A DNA stretch of 64,000 nt from Methylobacterium sp. Leaf465 (GCF_001424705.1 NZ_LMRA01000023.1:65004-129003), one strand, 5' to 3'; numbered from the stretch's first letter, positions 8,627-17,092 are shown. The notes: generated by a model not told the origin, from the sequence alone. A program made the numbers and translations.

Positions 8627-8972
8627 CGATCGTCCGTTCCGCCGAAGGAATCGTAATCGCAAGGTGATGCTGGCGTTGCTCGACGCAACAAACGTTGGTT
8701 CGACAACGGGAGGTGACGGCCAAGAGTTTCCTTCCGGTTCACGGAAAAGCGAGCGCGGGCGACGCGGCGGCCCAGCCGGATTTATTCCGCGAAACCCCCG
8801 TCCGAGGGCCGACGTTGTGCGTCGGGGCACGCGAAGCGACGCGCGGTGCGGAATTTCGGGGCCAGCCTGGACGTGAGGGCCGATCGCGGCTTGCCCTCGC
8901 GGGCGCCACGCGGCACGGCCGAGGGAGCCCCAGACCTCGACCCCAAAACCTCGACCCGGAGACTCCCGACCC
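8627..8972. other. Divergent promoter region between yihY-like gene and antiporter
   Basis: About 345 bases with both promoters. It contains two adjacent short inverted repeats at 8675-8708 (listed separately). The last 90 bases before 8973 run open in the antiporter frame but are Arg/Pro/Thr-rich and not protein-like. No small gene seen. Confidence 0.5.
8675..8708. promoter_or_regulatory. Pair of GTTG/CAAC inverted repeats
   Basis: GTTG-N7-CAAC at 8675-8689 is followed by CGTTG-N6-CAACG at 8693-8708. The two sites share arms and lie 18 bases apart, suiting a dimeric repressor bound side by side. They sit about 50 bases before the yihY-like start and 265 before the antiporter start. No regulator can be named. 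Confidence 0.35.
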
Positions 8973-10787
8973 GTGCCGCACGCGACAGAGCTGATCGCCA
9001 TCATCGCCCTCGGCCTCGTGCTGGCCTTCGTGTGCGGAATGCTGGCGCAGCGCCTGCGCCTGCCGCCCCTCGTGGGCTACCTCCTCGCGGGCGTCCTCGT
9101 CGGCCCCTACACGCCGGGCTTCGTGGGCAACAGCCAGCTCGCCGGCCAACTCGCCGAGATCGGCGTGATCCTGCTGATGTTCGGCGTCGGCCTGCATTTC
9201 TCGATCAAGGACCTGATGGCGGTGCGCACCATCGCGCTGCCGGGCGCCATCGTGCAGATCCTGGCGGCCACCGCCATGGGCGGCGCGCTGGCGCTGGCCT
9301 GGGGCTGGGGCCTCGGGGCGGGGCTCGTCTTCGGCCTTGCCCTGTCGGTGGCGAGCACGGTGGTGCTGCTGCGGGCGCTCGAGGAGCGTCGGCTCCTCGA
9401 CAGCGACAAGGGACGCATCGCGGTGGGCTGGCTGATCGTCGAGGATCTGGCCATGGTGCTGGCCCTCGTGCTGCTGCCGGCGCTGGCCCCCTCCCTCGGG
9501 GGCGACGGGGCGGGCGTCGCGCACCATGCCGGGGACGGCAATATCTGGCTGACCCTGGGGCTGACGCTGGCCAAGGTCGGGATCTTCGCCGCCGTGATGC
9601 TGGTGGGCGGGCGCCGCTTCGTGCCCTGGCTCCTCGACCAGGCGGCACGCACGGGCTCGCGCGAGCTCTTCACCCTGGCGGTGCTGGCCCTGGCGCTCGG
9701 CATCGCCTTCGGTTCGGCGGAGCTCTTCGGCGTCTCGTTCGCGCTCGGCGCCTTCTTCGCCGGCATGGTGCTCGCCGAATCCGACCTCAGCCATCAGGCG
9801 GCGGCCGATTCCCTGCCGCTGCAGGACGCCTTCGCGGTGCTGTTCTTCGTCTCGGTCGGCATGCTGTTCGACCCCGGCATCCTGATCCGCGAGCCGCTCT
9901 CGGTGCTGGCGGTGCTCGGCGTCATCCTCATCGGTAAGTCCCTGGCGGCGGTGGCGATCGTGCTGGCCTTCCGGCATCCGCTGGGCACCGCCCTCACCAT
10001 CGCGGCGAGCCTCGCCCAGATCGGCGAGTTCTCGTTCATCCTCGTCAGCCTCGGCCTGTCCCTGAAGCTCCTGCCGGAGGAGGGGCGCGACCTCATCCTC
10101 GGCGGCGCCATCCTGTCGATCACCCTCAACCCGCTGTTCTTCGCGCTCACCGACTGGGTCGGCCGCAAGGTCGCCGAGCGTCCGGCCCTGGCCGCCCGCT
10201 TCGAGCGCCAGGGCGCCGCGGCCCTGGCGGTCACCAGCGAGAGCCCGCCGCATCGGGGCCACGCGATCCTCATCGGCTATGGTCGGGTCGGCAGTACCAT
10301 CGGCCAGGCGCTCAAGGCCTGGGACCTTCCCTACATCGTCCTCGACCGCGACCGCCGCCGGGTCCTGGAGTTGCGCCAGGAGGGCATCGAGGCGGTGTTC
10401 GGCGACGCCACGGCGCCGGGCATCCTGCAGGCCGCCGACATCGCCCAGGCCCGCCTGATCGTGGTCGCGACCCCGGAGGCCCACACGACGCGGCGCATCG
10501 TCGAGCTCGCCCGGGAGATCCATCCCGGCATCGACACCCTGGTGCGCACCCACAACGACGGCGAGCGCCGCCACTTCGAGGAGCAGGGCGTCGGACTCGT
10601 GCTGATGGCCGAACGCGAACTGGCCTTCGGCATGACCCTCTACGCCCTGCGCAGCCTCGGCCTGAAGGAGGGCGAGGCCCGCATCTTCGTCGACAGCACC
10701 CGGGTCGAGAGCCGCTCCGCCCCCATCGAGACCGCGATCGACCAGGTCACGCCGGAGCTGCGCCCCCACAAGGAGGAGGGGGCGTGA
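8973..10787 (+). CDS. Cation:proton antiporter, YbaL/KefB type
   Basis: A 604-residue CPA2-family antiporter. Residues 1-390 hold about 12 membrane helices with PPLVGYLLAGVLVGP, VASTVVLLRALEE and the conserved LAQIGEFSFIL. Residues 425-545 form a TrkA-N Rossmann domain (HAILIGYGRVGSTIGQAL, then VVFGDAT-like GDATAPGIL), which binds NAD(H) or a nucleotide and gates the channel. This is the YbaL/RosB/KefB architecture: K+ or Na+ efflux in exchange for protons. The C-terminal TrkA-C domain is absent, as in YbaL. Start is GTG 8973. Convergent with udgX, 4 bases apart. Confidence 0.88.
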   Translation: MPHATELIAIIALGLVLAFVCGMLAQRLRLPPLVGYLLAGVLVGPYTPGFVGNSQLAGQLAEIGVILLMFGVGLHFSIKDLMAVRTIALPGAIVQILAATAMGGALALAWGWGLGAGLVFGLALSVASTVVLLRALEERRLLDSDKGRIAVGWLIVEDLAMVLALVLLPALAPSLGGDGAGVAHHAGDGNIWLTLGLTLAKVGIFAAVMLVGGRRFVPWLLDQAARTGSRELFTLAVLALALGIAFGSAELFGVSFALGAFFAGMVLAESDLSHQAAADSLPLQDAFAVLFFVSVGMLFDPGILIREPLSVLAVLGVILIGKSLAAVAIVLAFRHPLGTALTIAASLAQIGEFSFILVSLGLSLKLLPEEGRDLILGGAILSITLNPLFFALTDWVGRKVAERPALAARFERQGAAALAVTSESPPHRGHAILIGYGRVGSTIGQALKAWDLPYIVLDRDRRRVLELRQEGIEAVFGDATAPGILQAADIAQARLIVVATPEAHTTRRIVELAREIHPGIDTLVRTHNDGERRHFEEQGVGLVLMAERELAFGMTLYALRSLGLKEGEARIFVDSTRVESRSAPIETAIDQVTPELRPHKEEGA

Positions 10788-10791
10788 GGCG

Positions 10792-12273
10792 TCAGGCGGC
10801 CAGGGAGCGCCCGAGGTCGTGGACGCGGCGGAGATCGGCCACGAAGGCCGCGTAGGCCTCCGCCTTCGCCTCGTCCGGCAGGCGCAGCAGGTAGGACGGG
10901 TGCACGGTGATGAACCCCGCATAGGGTTTTTCGAAATCCGCCGGGCCGCGCGCCCGGGTGATCGGGATCTGTTTGCCCGTCAGCGCCAGCACGGCGGTGG
11001 CGCCGAGCGCCACCACGAGCTTCGGCGCGACGAAATCGAGCTCCCGGTCGAGCCACCAGCGATAGTGGCTGACCTCGCCGGCGGTGGGCTTCTGGTGGAT
11101 GCGGCGCTTGCCCCGCTCCTCGAATTTGAAGTGCTTGACCGCATTGGTGAGGTAGGCCTCGCCTCGCGCGATCCCGGCCTCGGCCATCGCCCGTGAGAGC
11201 AGTTGCCCGGCTGGGCCGACGAAGGGGCGCCCCTGGCGGTCCTCCTGGTCGCCCGGCTGCTCACCCACGAAGGCGATGGACGCGCCCAGCGGTCCTTCGC
11301 CGAGGACGGCCTGGGTCGCGCCGGGGACCAGCGGCTCCGAGCGCCGGATGAGGGCGTTGAGCGCCTCCAGCGAATCCGGGGCCTGGTCCGCCATGGCCGC
11401 GACGGCCCGGGCGGGATTGCGCTTGACCGGCATCTGCGGCGTCCTCTCGATCATGGCGCCGGTCCGCGCCGCCGCCTGCCGGACGAGGCCCGGAATGGCG
11501 GCGGTCTCGGGCATGTTGCGCCAGTACTTCTTCGGCATCTCCGCCCGCATCGCGGCGAGGTTCGTCCGGGCGGGGTTGAACGTGCTCTCGTAGTAATCGC
11601 GCCAGCCGGCCTCGAATCCGTCCTGTGCCGGTGCGTCCTCGCGTCGCCCTGGCGGTCCGAACGCGAGGACATCGCCGTCCCAGCGGGCGGAGGCCTCCGG
11701 CGTCAGGATGGTCCAGTCCAGTCCGCGGAAGCGATCGACGAAGAACGGGGCGGCGGCCCCCAGGATGTGGTGGTCCGGCTCGAACCAGGCGACGAAGCGC
11801 TCCGGCCCATCGCCCTCCACGCGGCGGAAGCGCAGGAAGGCGTGCATCTTGTGCAGGTCGCGGGCGATGGCCTTGCGCATCCGCTCCAGGCGATGGACCA
11901 GCGGGTCGCTCGAGATCTCCAGCAAACGCCGCTCGCCGCGCTGGATGCGCCAGATCAGATCGTAGAGCAGGGCGTAGCGCTCAGGGTCGCGGTGCAGCAC
12001 CACCCGGGCGACCATCTCGCCCACCCCGCGCGGCAGGCTCAAGGGAGCTTCCTCCGAGGGCGCGGGGGGCGGCGCCCCGAACAGCCCGGACGCTTCGCCG
12101 ATGGACCACAGCACCCGCTCCGGCGGGATGCCCCGGCCGGCGAGGCGACGGGCCGCGGCCCGGAAGCCCTCGAGGTCGGCGCCCGGGGAGAGGTCGACGG
12201 CTTCGAGCGCGCCGCGCCCGAACCCTGTCCCCTCCGCGGGGGAGGGAGGAGCCGATCGGTGTGCGCCCGCCAT
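10792..12273 (-). CDS. udgX: DUF4130-UdgX fusion, covalent uracil-DNA glycosylase
   Basis: A 493-residue two-domain protein. Residues about 20-265 match DUF4130 (LLYDLIWRIQRGERRLLE, HKMHAFLRFRRV, WRDYYESTFNPART), the domain usually fused to this enzyme. Residues about 300-493 are a family-4-like glycosylase: GEQPGDQEDRQGRPFVGPAG with the Fe-S-type loop, KRRIHQKP at 389-396, and motif HPSYLLR. The KRRIH loop defines UdgX, which excises uracil and stays covalently attached to the abasic site through the His (here His393). The start ATG 12273 lies one base after the stop of the radical SAM gene, so the pair is co-translated. The first 20 residues are encoded by a repeat-like palindrome. Confidence 0.9.
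   Translation of the reverse strand: MAGAHRSAPPSPAEGTGFGRGALEAVDLSPGADLEGFRAAARRLAGRGIPPERVLWSIGEASGLFGAPPPAPSEEAPLSLPRGVGEMVARVVLHRDPERYALLYDLIWRIQRGERRLLEISSDPLVHRLERMRKAIARDLHKMHAFLRFRRVEGDGPERFVAWFEPDHHILGAAAPFFVDRFRGLDWTILTPEASARWDGDVLAFGPPGRREDAPAQDGFEAGWRDYYESTFNPARTNLAAMRAEMPKKYWRNMPETAAIPGLVRQAAARTGAMIERTPQMPVKRNPARAVAAMADQAPDSLEALNALIRRSEPLVPGATQAVLGEGPLGASIAFVGEQPGDQEDRQGRPFVGPAGQLLSRAMAEAGIARGEAYLTNAVKHFKFEERGKRRIHQKPTAGEVSHYRWWLDRELDFVAPKLVVALGATAVLALTGKQIPITRARGPADFEKPYAGFITVHPSYLLRLPDEAKAEAYAAFVADLRRVHDLGRSLAA
12223..12253. repeat. Small GC-rich palindromic repeat, copy inside udgX start
   Basis: The segment holds CCCCTCCGCGGGGGAGGG. Its reverse complement resembles the hairpins at 25528-25556 and 31407-31437 (stem CCCCTCC, loop CGC, stem GGAGGGG, then AGAGGGA). 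It encodes part of the first 20 residues of UdgX, which lie before the family homology begins. The similarity was judged by eye; in a 70% GC genome short matches of this type need checking. Confidence 0.45.
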
Positions 12274-12274
12274 C

Positions 12275-13489
12275 CTAGAACAGCGACAATTGCTTGGGCG
12301 GGTCGGCGAGCCGTGCCCGCAGGTCGAGCCGGTCGGTGAGGCCGCCCGCCGGATGGTAGTCGGCGGCGATGAGGAAGGGCCGCGCCCGCTTCAGGGCCGA
12401 GGTCAGGCGGGCGACGTCGTCGAGGCGCAGGCGGGTGTGCCGGCGGGCCCGGATGATCTTGTCCACCGCCCGGGCGCCGAGGCCTGGCACCCGAAGCAGC
12501 ATCTCGCGGTCGGCGGCGTTCACGTCGACGGGAAAGCGCGCCCGGTGCTTCAGGGCCCAGGCCAGCTTCGGGTCGATGTCGAGGGAGAGCATCCCGTCCT
12601 CGGTGGCATCGGCCACGTCGTCGGGGGTGAAGGCGTAGTACCGCAGCAGCCAGTCGCCCTGGTACAGGCGGTGCTCGCGCTGGAGCGGCGGCGCAGTCAG
12701 CGGCAGGATGGTGGACCCGTCCGGGATCGGACTGAAGGCCGAGTAGTAGACCCGCTTGAGGTTGTAGGAGCCGTAGAGCAGGGCGCTCTTGCGGATCAGC
12801 GCCTCGTCCGTGGTGGCGTCGGCCCCGACGATGACCTGCGTCGACTGCCCGGCCGGCGAGAACCGGCGCTTCTCGGATTTCGCCTCGGCGATGCGCTCGC
12901 CGATCTGCGCGATGGCGTTCTGGATGACGGCGCCGTCCTTCTCGGGGGCCAGGCGCTCCAGGCTCGCCTCGGTGGGCAGCTCGACGTTGATCGACAGACG
13001 GTCGGCGTAGAGGCCCGCCTCCTCGATCAGCCAGGGGCTCGCCTCCGGGATCGATTTCAGGTGGATGTAGCCGCGAAAGCCGTGGTCGCGCCGCAGCGAT
13101 TTCGCCACCCGCGTCAGCAGCTCCATGGTGTGATCGGGCGACTTGATGATGCCCGACGAGAGGAACAGGCCCTCGATGTAGTTGCGCTTGTAGAACTCCA
13201 CCGTGAGGGTCACGACCTCCTCGACGGAGAACTTCGCCCGCTGCACGTTGGAGGAGCGCCGGTTCACGCAGTAGGCGCAGTCGAACAGGCAGTAATTCGT
13301 CAGCAGGATCTTCAGGAGCGAGATGCAGCGCCCGTCCGGCGTATAGGCGTGGCAGATGCCGGCGCCGGTGGTCGAGCCGAGCTCGCCCTTGCCGGCCGTG
13401 CGCTTGGGCGCCCCGGACGACGAGCACGAGGCGTCGTACTTGGCGGCATCGGCGAGGATGCGCAGCTTCTTCGCGAGCATTTCGTCCAT
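12275..13489 (-). CDS. Radical SAM DNA modification/repair protein with clamp-binding tail
   Basis: A 404-residue protein of the family annotated as putative DNA modification/repair radical SAM protein, typically found next to the glycosylase that follows here. The radical SAM cysteines are CLFDCAYC (CX3CX2C) near residues 67-74. Near residues 335-360 there is a helix-hairpin-helix (LLRVPGLGARAVDKIIRAR), a DNA-binding fold. The last five residues are QLSLF, the consensus sliding-clamp-binding peptide. Two further Cys lie near the N-terminus (DASCSSSG). The substrate is unknown. Start ATG 13489; a GTTC-N7-GTTC box lies 19-33 bases upstream. Same strand as recX above and udgX below. Confidence 0.9.
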   Translation of the reverse strand: MDEMLAKKLRILADAAKYDASCSSSGAPKRTAGKGELGSTTGAGICHAYTPDGRCISLLKILLTNYCLFDCAYCVNRRSSNVQRAKFSVEEVVTLTVEFYKRNYIEGLFLSSGIIKSPDHTMELLTRVAKSLRRDHGFRGYIHLKSIPEASPWLIEEAGLYADRLSINVELPTEASLERLAPEKDGAVIQNAIAQIGERIAEAKSEKRRFSPAGQSTQVIVGADATTDEALIRKSALLYGSYNLKRVYYSAFSPIPDGSTILPLTAPPLQREHRLYQGDWLLRYYAFTPDDVADATEDGMLSLDIDPKLAWALKHRARFPVDVNAADREMLLRVPGLGARAVDKIIRARRHTRLRLDDVARLTSALKRARPFLIAADYHPAGGLTDRLDLRARLADPPKQLSLF

Positions 13490-13507
13490 CGACGAGAAAT
13501 GCGCCTC

Positions 13508-13522
13508 GTTCGCGCTTCGTTC
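13508..13522 (-). promoter_or_regulatory. LexA-type SOS box before radical SAM-udgX
   Basis: GTTCGCGCTTCGTTC is an exact match to GTTC-N7-GTTC, the direct-repeat LexA site of alphaproteobacteria. It ends 19 bases before the start codon at 13489, where a bound repressor would block transcription. About two exact matches are expected by chance in 64 kb on both strands, so position next to a repair operon is what makes it convincing. Confidence 0.65.
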
Positions 13523-13612
13523 AAGTTTTCGCGCACGGATTCGGGCTTTCTCCGCCGCCGCGATGTCGCAGCCTTATAGCTGGGAACCAAAGCCCGGAGC
13601 CCGGTCCCGGAG

Positions 13613-14230
13613 CTAAGCCTCGTGGTCGAGGGGCTCGGCGTCGGGATCGGCCTCGATCACCCGTCGGCCGAGGCCGTACGGGAAGCCGGCGCGGGCCATG
13701 GCGGCGAGATCCCGGTCGCGATGGGCCTCGCGCGTCCCGGGCCGGCGCCAGGGTCCGAGGCGCCGCCGCTTGGCATAGGCCCGGGCCGCTTCCGCCTCAA
13801 GGTCGACGCCCGCCTCCGCCGTCTCGCGCTCGGCCTCCATCGCGCTCGCCACCTGCTCGCGCGACACGCCCTTGGCGGCGAGCTTGGCCGACAGGGCCCG
13901 GGCGGAGGCACCGCGCCGGCGCAGGGCCGCGAGGCGCCCGGCGGTGAAGCGGGCGTCGTCGACGAGGCCGGCGCCGACCGCGCGGGCGACCGTGGCCTCG
14001 ATCGCCTCGGCGAAGGCGCTCGCCTCCTCCCCGCGCAGGCGGCAGCGCTTGTCGACCCGGCGCTTCAGGGTCTGCCGCAGCATCGCCACGGAGGCGCTGT
14101 AGCGTTCGAGGTAATGCAGGGCCGCCCGCTCGAGATAGGCGGGGGTGACGGGCGGGGGCGGTTTGACCTCGGCCCGGTCATCCGGTGCGGCTCCGGTGGG
14201 GCGGCGGGACGCAACGTTTCGCGGTGTCAT
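13613..14230 (-). CDS. recX: Regulatory protein RecX
   Basis: A 205-residue, Arg/Ala/Glu-rich helical protein with the RecX three-helix repeats: AALHYLERYSASVAMLRQTL, the VGAGLVDDARFTAGRLAALR segment (the conserved DDxxFA-like site) and RRGASARALSAKLAAKGV, ending with GFPYGLGRRVIE. RecX caps RecA filaments and modulates recombination and the SOS response. Start ATG 14230 with a GAAG ribosome site. recA is not adjacent in this window; instead recX heads the minus-strand repair block with the radical SAM gene and udgX, 123 bases away. The N-terminal 30 residues are low-complexity. Confidence 0.85.
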   Translation of the reverse strand: MTPRNVASRRPTGAAPDDRAEVKPPPPVTPAYLERAALHYLERYSASVAMLRQTLKRRVDKRCRLRGEEASAFAEAIEATVARAVGAGLVDDARFTAGRLAALRRRGASARALSAKLAAKGVSREQVASAMEAERETAEAGVDLEAEAARAYAKRRRLGPWRRPGTREAHRDRDLAAMARAGFPYGLGRRVIEADPDAEPLDHEA

Positions 14231-14311
14231 CGGTTCTTCACGATCCGGACGGGGTTCGGGGGTCGGTCTCGCAGATATGGTGATCCCGCTGGACAAAGGC
14301 TCGTTCCTGCC

Positions 14312-15742
14312 ATGCCGGCATTTCTCGTGAGACGCGAGTGGCTTCTCGTCCTTCTGGCGCTCGGCTTCGCCGTCGTGGCGGGGATGCTGGTCTACCTGTC
14401 GCGTCCCACCACCCTGACCGTGGCGGTCGGTCCCCGGGACGGCGCCGAGGCGACCCTGCTTCAGACCTACGCCCAGGCTCTGGCCCGCGGTCGCGAGGAT
14501 GTCCGCCTCAAGCTGAACTTCTACGATGACGTGCGCGACAGCGCCGAGGCGCTCCAGCGCAACAAGGCCGACCTCGCCGTGGTCCGGCCCGACGTCCTCC
14601 TGCCCGAGAACGGGCTCACCCTGGCGATCCTGCACGACGAGGCCCTGCTGATCGCCGCGCCGGAAGCGGCGGGCATCGAGAACTTCCCCGACCTCGCGCG
14701 CAAGCGCCTCGGCGTGGTCGAGCGGCACGCCGCCGACATGCCGTTCCTGACGAACCTCCTCGCCTTCTACGACTTCTCCGCCCAGCCGGCGGCCGAGCCG
14801 GTCCCCGAAACCGGGCTCGGCCCGGCCCGGATCGCCCTCGTGCCGCTCACTCCCCAGGAGGTCACCAGCGCCATCGCGGAGGGCCGCGTCGACGCGGTGG
14901 CGGTCATCGCCGCTCCGGCCTCGAAGGCGGCGATCTCGACGGTGCGTGCCGTCGAGGCGGCCTCGGCCGAGAAGAAGATCAATTTCGTCTCCGTGCCGGA
15001 TGGCGGGGCGATCATCCAGCGGATGCCCGAGTTGCAATCCGTGACGATCCCGGCCGGCACCTTCGGCGGTCGCCCGAAGCGCCCGGACGAGGACGTGAAG
15101 ACGGTGGGCGCCTCCTACCGGCTGATGGCCCGCGGCGGCGTCAGCCGCTTCACGGTCGCCTCGGTGACCCAGCACCTGTTCGAGTGGCGCTCGAAGCTGG
15201 CGCCCCTGGCGCCGATCGCCAACCTGATGAAGGCGCCGGACTTCGATTCCACCGTCGCGGCCACGAGCGCTCGCCTGCCGAATCATCCCGGCGCGGTGGA
15301 CTACTTCGAGCGCGAACAGCAGACGATGTTCGAGCGCTACGAGGACTACATCTACCTGCTGGCGTTCTTCGGCGGCACCGTCGGCTCTGGTGTCGCCTGG
15401 GTCGCCCAGCGCCTCGCCCGAAAGCGGCGCGAGCGCATCGACATCGTCCTCGACCGGCTCCTCGACATCCTGCGCGAGGTGCGCGCCGCCACCGGCAAGG
15501 CCGACCTCGACGGCCTCGTGCGCGAGACCGACGACCTTGTGGCCGACGTCGTCCAGCATGCCCGCGAGCGCAACATCGACAACCGCACCGTGAGCGCCCT
15601 CATCCTGGCCATCGACGCGGTCCATGCGGCGATCAACGACGAGCGCCGCAATCTCGGCGCGGGTGACATCGAGAGCGGGCGGGCGGTGGACCATGCCCGC
15701 ACGGCCCGCCTCCTCTCGCTCCACACGCCGGCGGCGGAGTAG
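14312..15742 (+). CDS. Membrane-anchored TAXI-type solute-binding domain protein
   Basis: A 476-residue protein. An N-terminal helix (LLVLLALGFAVVAGMLVYL) precedes a periplasmic TAXI/TRAP-type binding domain at about residues 30-340 (LTVAVGPRDGAEATLLQTYA, NKADLAVVRPDVL, VKTVGASYRLMARG). Unlike a free binding protein it has a second membrane helix near residue 355 (YLLAFFGGTVGSGVAWVAQR) and a charged helical C-terminal domain of about 105 residues (RERIDIVLDRLLDILREV), which should be cytoplasmic. No TRAP permease genes are near. This layout suggests a ligand sensor or a membrane-tethered binder rather than a transporter subunit. Start ATG 14312. Confidence 0.75.
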   Translation: MPAFLVRREWLLVLLALGFAVVAGMLVYLSRPTTLTVAVGPRDGAEATLLQTYAQALARGREDVRLKLNFYDDVRDSAEALQRNKADLAVVRPDVLLPENGLTLAILHDEALLIAAPEAAGIENFPDLARKRLGVVERHAADMPFLTNLLAFYDFSAQPAAEPVPETGLGPARIALVPLTPQEVTSAIAEGRVDAVAVIAAPASKAAISTVRAVEAASAEKKINFVSVPDGGAIIQRMPELQSVTIPAGTFGGRPKRPDEDVKTVGASYRLMARGGVSRFTVASVTQHLFEWRSKLAPLAPIANLMKAPDFDSTVAATSARLPNHPGAVDYFEREQQTMFERYEDYIYLLAFFGGTVGSGVAWVAQRLARKRRERIDIVLDRLLDILREVRAATGKADLDGLVRETDDLVADVVQHARERNIDNRTVSALILAIDAVHAAINDERRNLGAGDIESGRAVDHARTARLLSLHTPAAE

Positions 15743-15781
15743 TCGGCCGAGACCCGATCGCGACGCGGCGGACGCCCGGGA

Positions 15782-17092
15782 TCAGCCCGCCGCGTCGAGT
15801 TCGGGGCCGCGGGTGACGTCGAGGCCGCTCGGTGCGCCCGGCGGCGGGCCGACCGTGACGGGCCGGCCCGTGCGGGCCGCCTCATAGATCGCCTCCATCA
15901 GCACCTGGTCCTGCAGGCCCTCCTCGCCGGGGGTGCGCGGGCGCCGATCCTCCTGGATGCAGCGCGCCATGTGGTCGATCTCCAGGGCGAACTGGTTCTT
16001 CTGCGCGAGGATGCGGGTGTCCTGCGATTCCGCCTGCCCGTCCGGTCGCGCGATCACCAGGCGCTGGCCGCGATACGCGAAGGCGTTCTGCAGGTCGATG
16101 GCGGCCCGGTCGGTATGGACCTGGAGCCGGCGCGACTCGTGAACCCCGTAGCTCGTCAGGCACTGCGCGATGACCTGCGAGGGGAAGCGCAGGGTGAAGG
16201 AGACCGACTCCTCGACCTCGGCGAATTTCGGATCGCCTTCCGGCGAATGGATCTGTGCCTCCACCGAGACGGGCTCCTCGCCGGTGAGGGCGCGCACGCC
16301 GTTCAGGCAGTAGAGCCCGATATCCGGCAGGGCACCGCCGCCGGCCAGGGCCTTCTTCAGGCGCCATTGCTGGGGCAGGCCGGTGGTCTGGCCGTTGAAG
16401 GCCTGGATCAGGCGCGTCCGGCCGACCTCACCGGAGCGGGCGAGACGCGCCACCTCGCGGTTGTAGGGCTCGTACTGGCAGCGATAGGCGATCATCAGCT
16501 TGACCTTGGCCGCCGCGCAGGCCGCGATCATGTCCCGGGCCTCGGCGGAGGAATTCGCCATCGGCTTCTCGCAGAGCACGTGCTTGCCGGCCTTGGCCGC
16601 GGCCAGCACGTCCCCGCGATGGACGGCGTTCGGCGTCACCACGTACACGGCCTGGACCGCGGGGTTTTGCGCGAGGCGGTCCCACTCGTCGTAGCCGTAG
16701 ACCGCCTCCGGCGCGATCCCGTACTGCTCGGCCACGAGCTTCGCCTTGGCGGGGGTGCCCGACATCAGAGCGACCACGCGGGCCCGCTTCGTCTCGCCGA
16801 AGGCCGGCAGGATCTCTTCCAGGCTGAGGCGTCCGAGGCCCACGATGGCGAAGCCAACGCGCTGGCCCGGCGGCATCGGGGCGGGGGGCGGCGGGGGCGC
16901 CCGGTCCCCGGGGCCGCGCCAGTTCGGGAACATGACCTTGCCGCCCTGCACCGCGCCGGTATCGGCCGGGACCGAGGGGCCGGGCGGGCCCGATTGCGCG
17001 CCCGCGCCCGTCGCCCCGAGGGCGAGGCCGGTCAGGGTCGCACTGCCCGCGCGCAGGACGTTGCGGCGGGAGAGGGGGATGTCATCCGTCAT
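15782..17092 (-). CDS. Tat-exported Gfo/Idh/MocA oxidoreductase
   Basis: A 436-residue protein that begins with a twin-arginine signal (SRRNVLRAG followed by a hydrophobic stretch and AGAQ), so it should be folded with its cofactor and exported. After a Pro-rich linker the NAD(P)-binding domain starts VGFAIVGLGRLSLEEILPAF, with CEKPMAN as the family EKP motif. The C-terminal domain is the usual Gfo/Idh/MocA beta-sheet. The closest known arrangement is periplasmic glucose-fructose oxidoreductase, which keeps NADP tightly bound. The sugar substrate cannot be told. Start ATG 17092 gives the Tat signal at residue 9; a longer frame adds non-signal sequence. Confidence 0.85.
   Translation of the reverse strand: MTDDIPLSRRNVLRAGSATLTGLALGATGAGAQSGPPGPSVPADTGAVQGGKVMFPNWRGPGDRAPPPPPAPMPPGQRVGFAIVGLGRLSLEEILPAFGETKRARVVALMSGTPAKAKLVAEQYGIAPEAVYGYDEWDRLAQNPAVQAVYVVTPNAVHRGDVLAAAKAGKHVLCEKPMANSSAEARDMIAACAAAKVKLMIAYRCQYEPYNREVARLARSGEVGRTRLIQAFNGQTTGLPQQWRLKKALAGGGALPDIGLYCLNGVRALTGEEPVSVEAQIHSPEGDPKFAEVEESVSFTLRFPSQVIAQCLTSYGVHESRRLQVHTDRAAIDLQNAFAYRGQRLVIARPDGQAESQDTRILAQKNQFALEIDHMARCIQEDRRPRTPGEEGLQDQVLMEAIYEAARTGRPVTVGPPPGAPSGLDVTRGPELDAAG

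Noticed and set aside
13622-14311. Long N-terminal extension of the TAXI-domain protein
   Set aside because: The frame is open only because it is antisense to recX; a membrane helix begins at ATG 14312.
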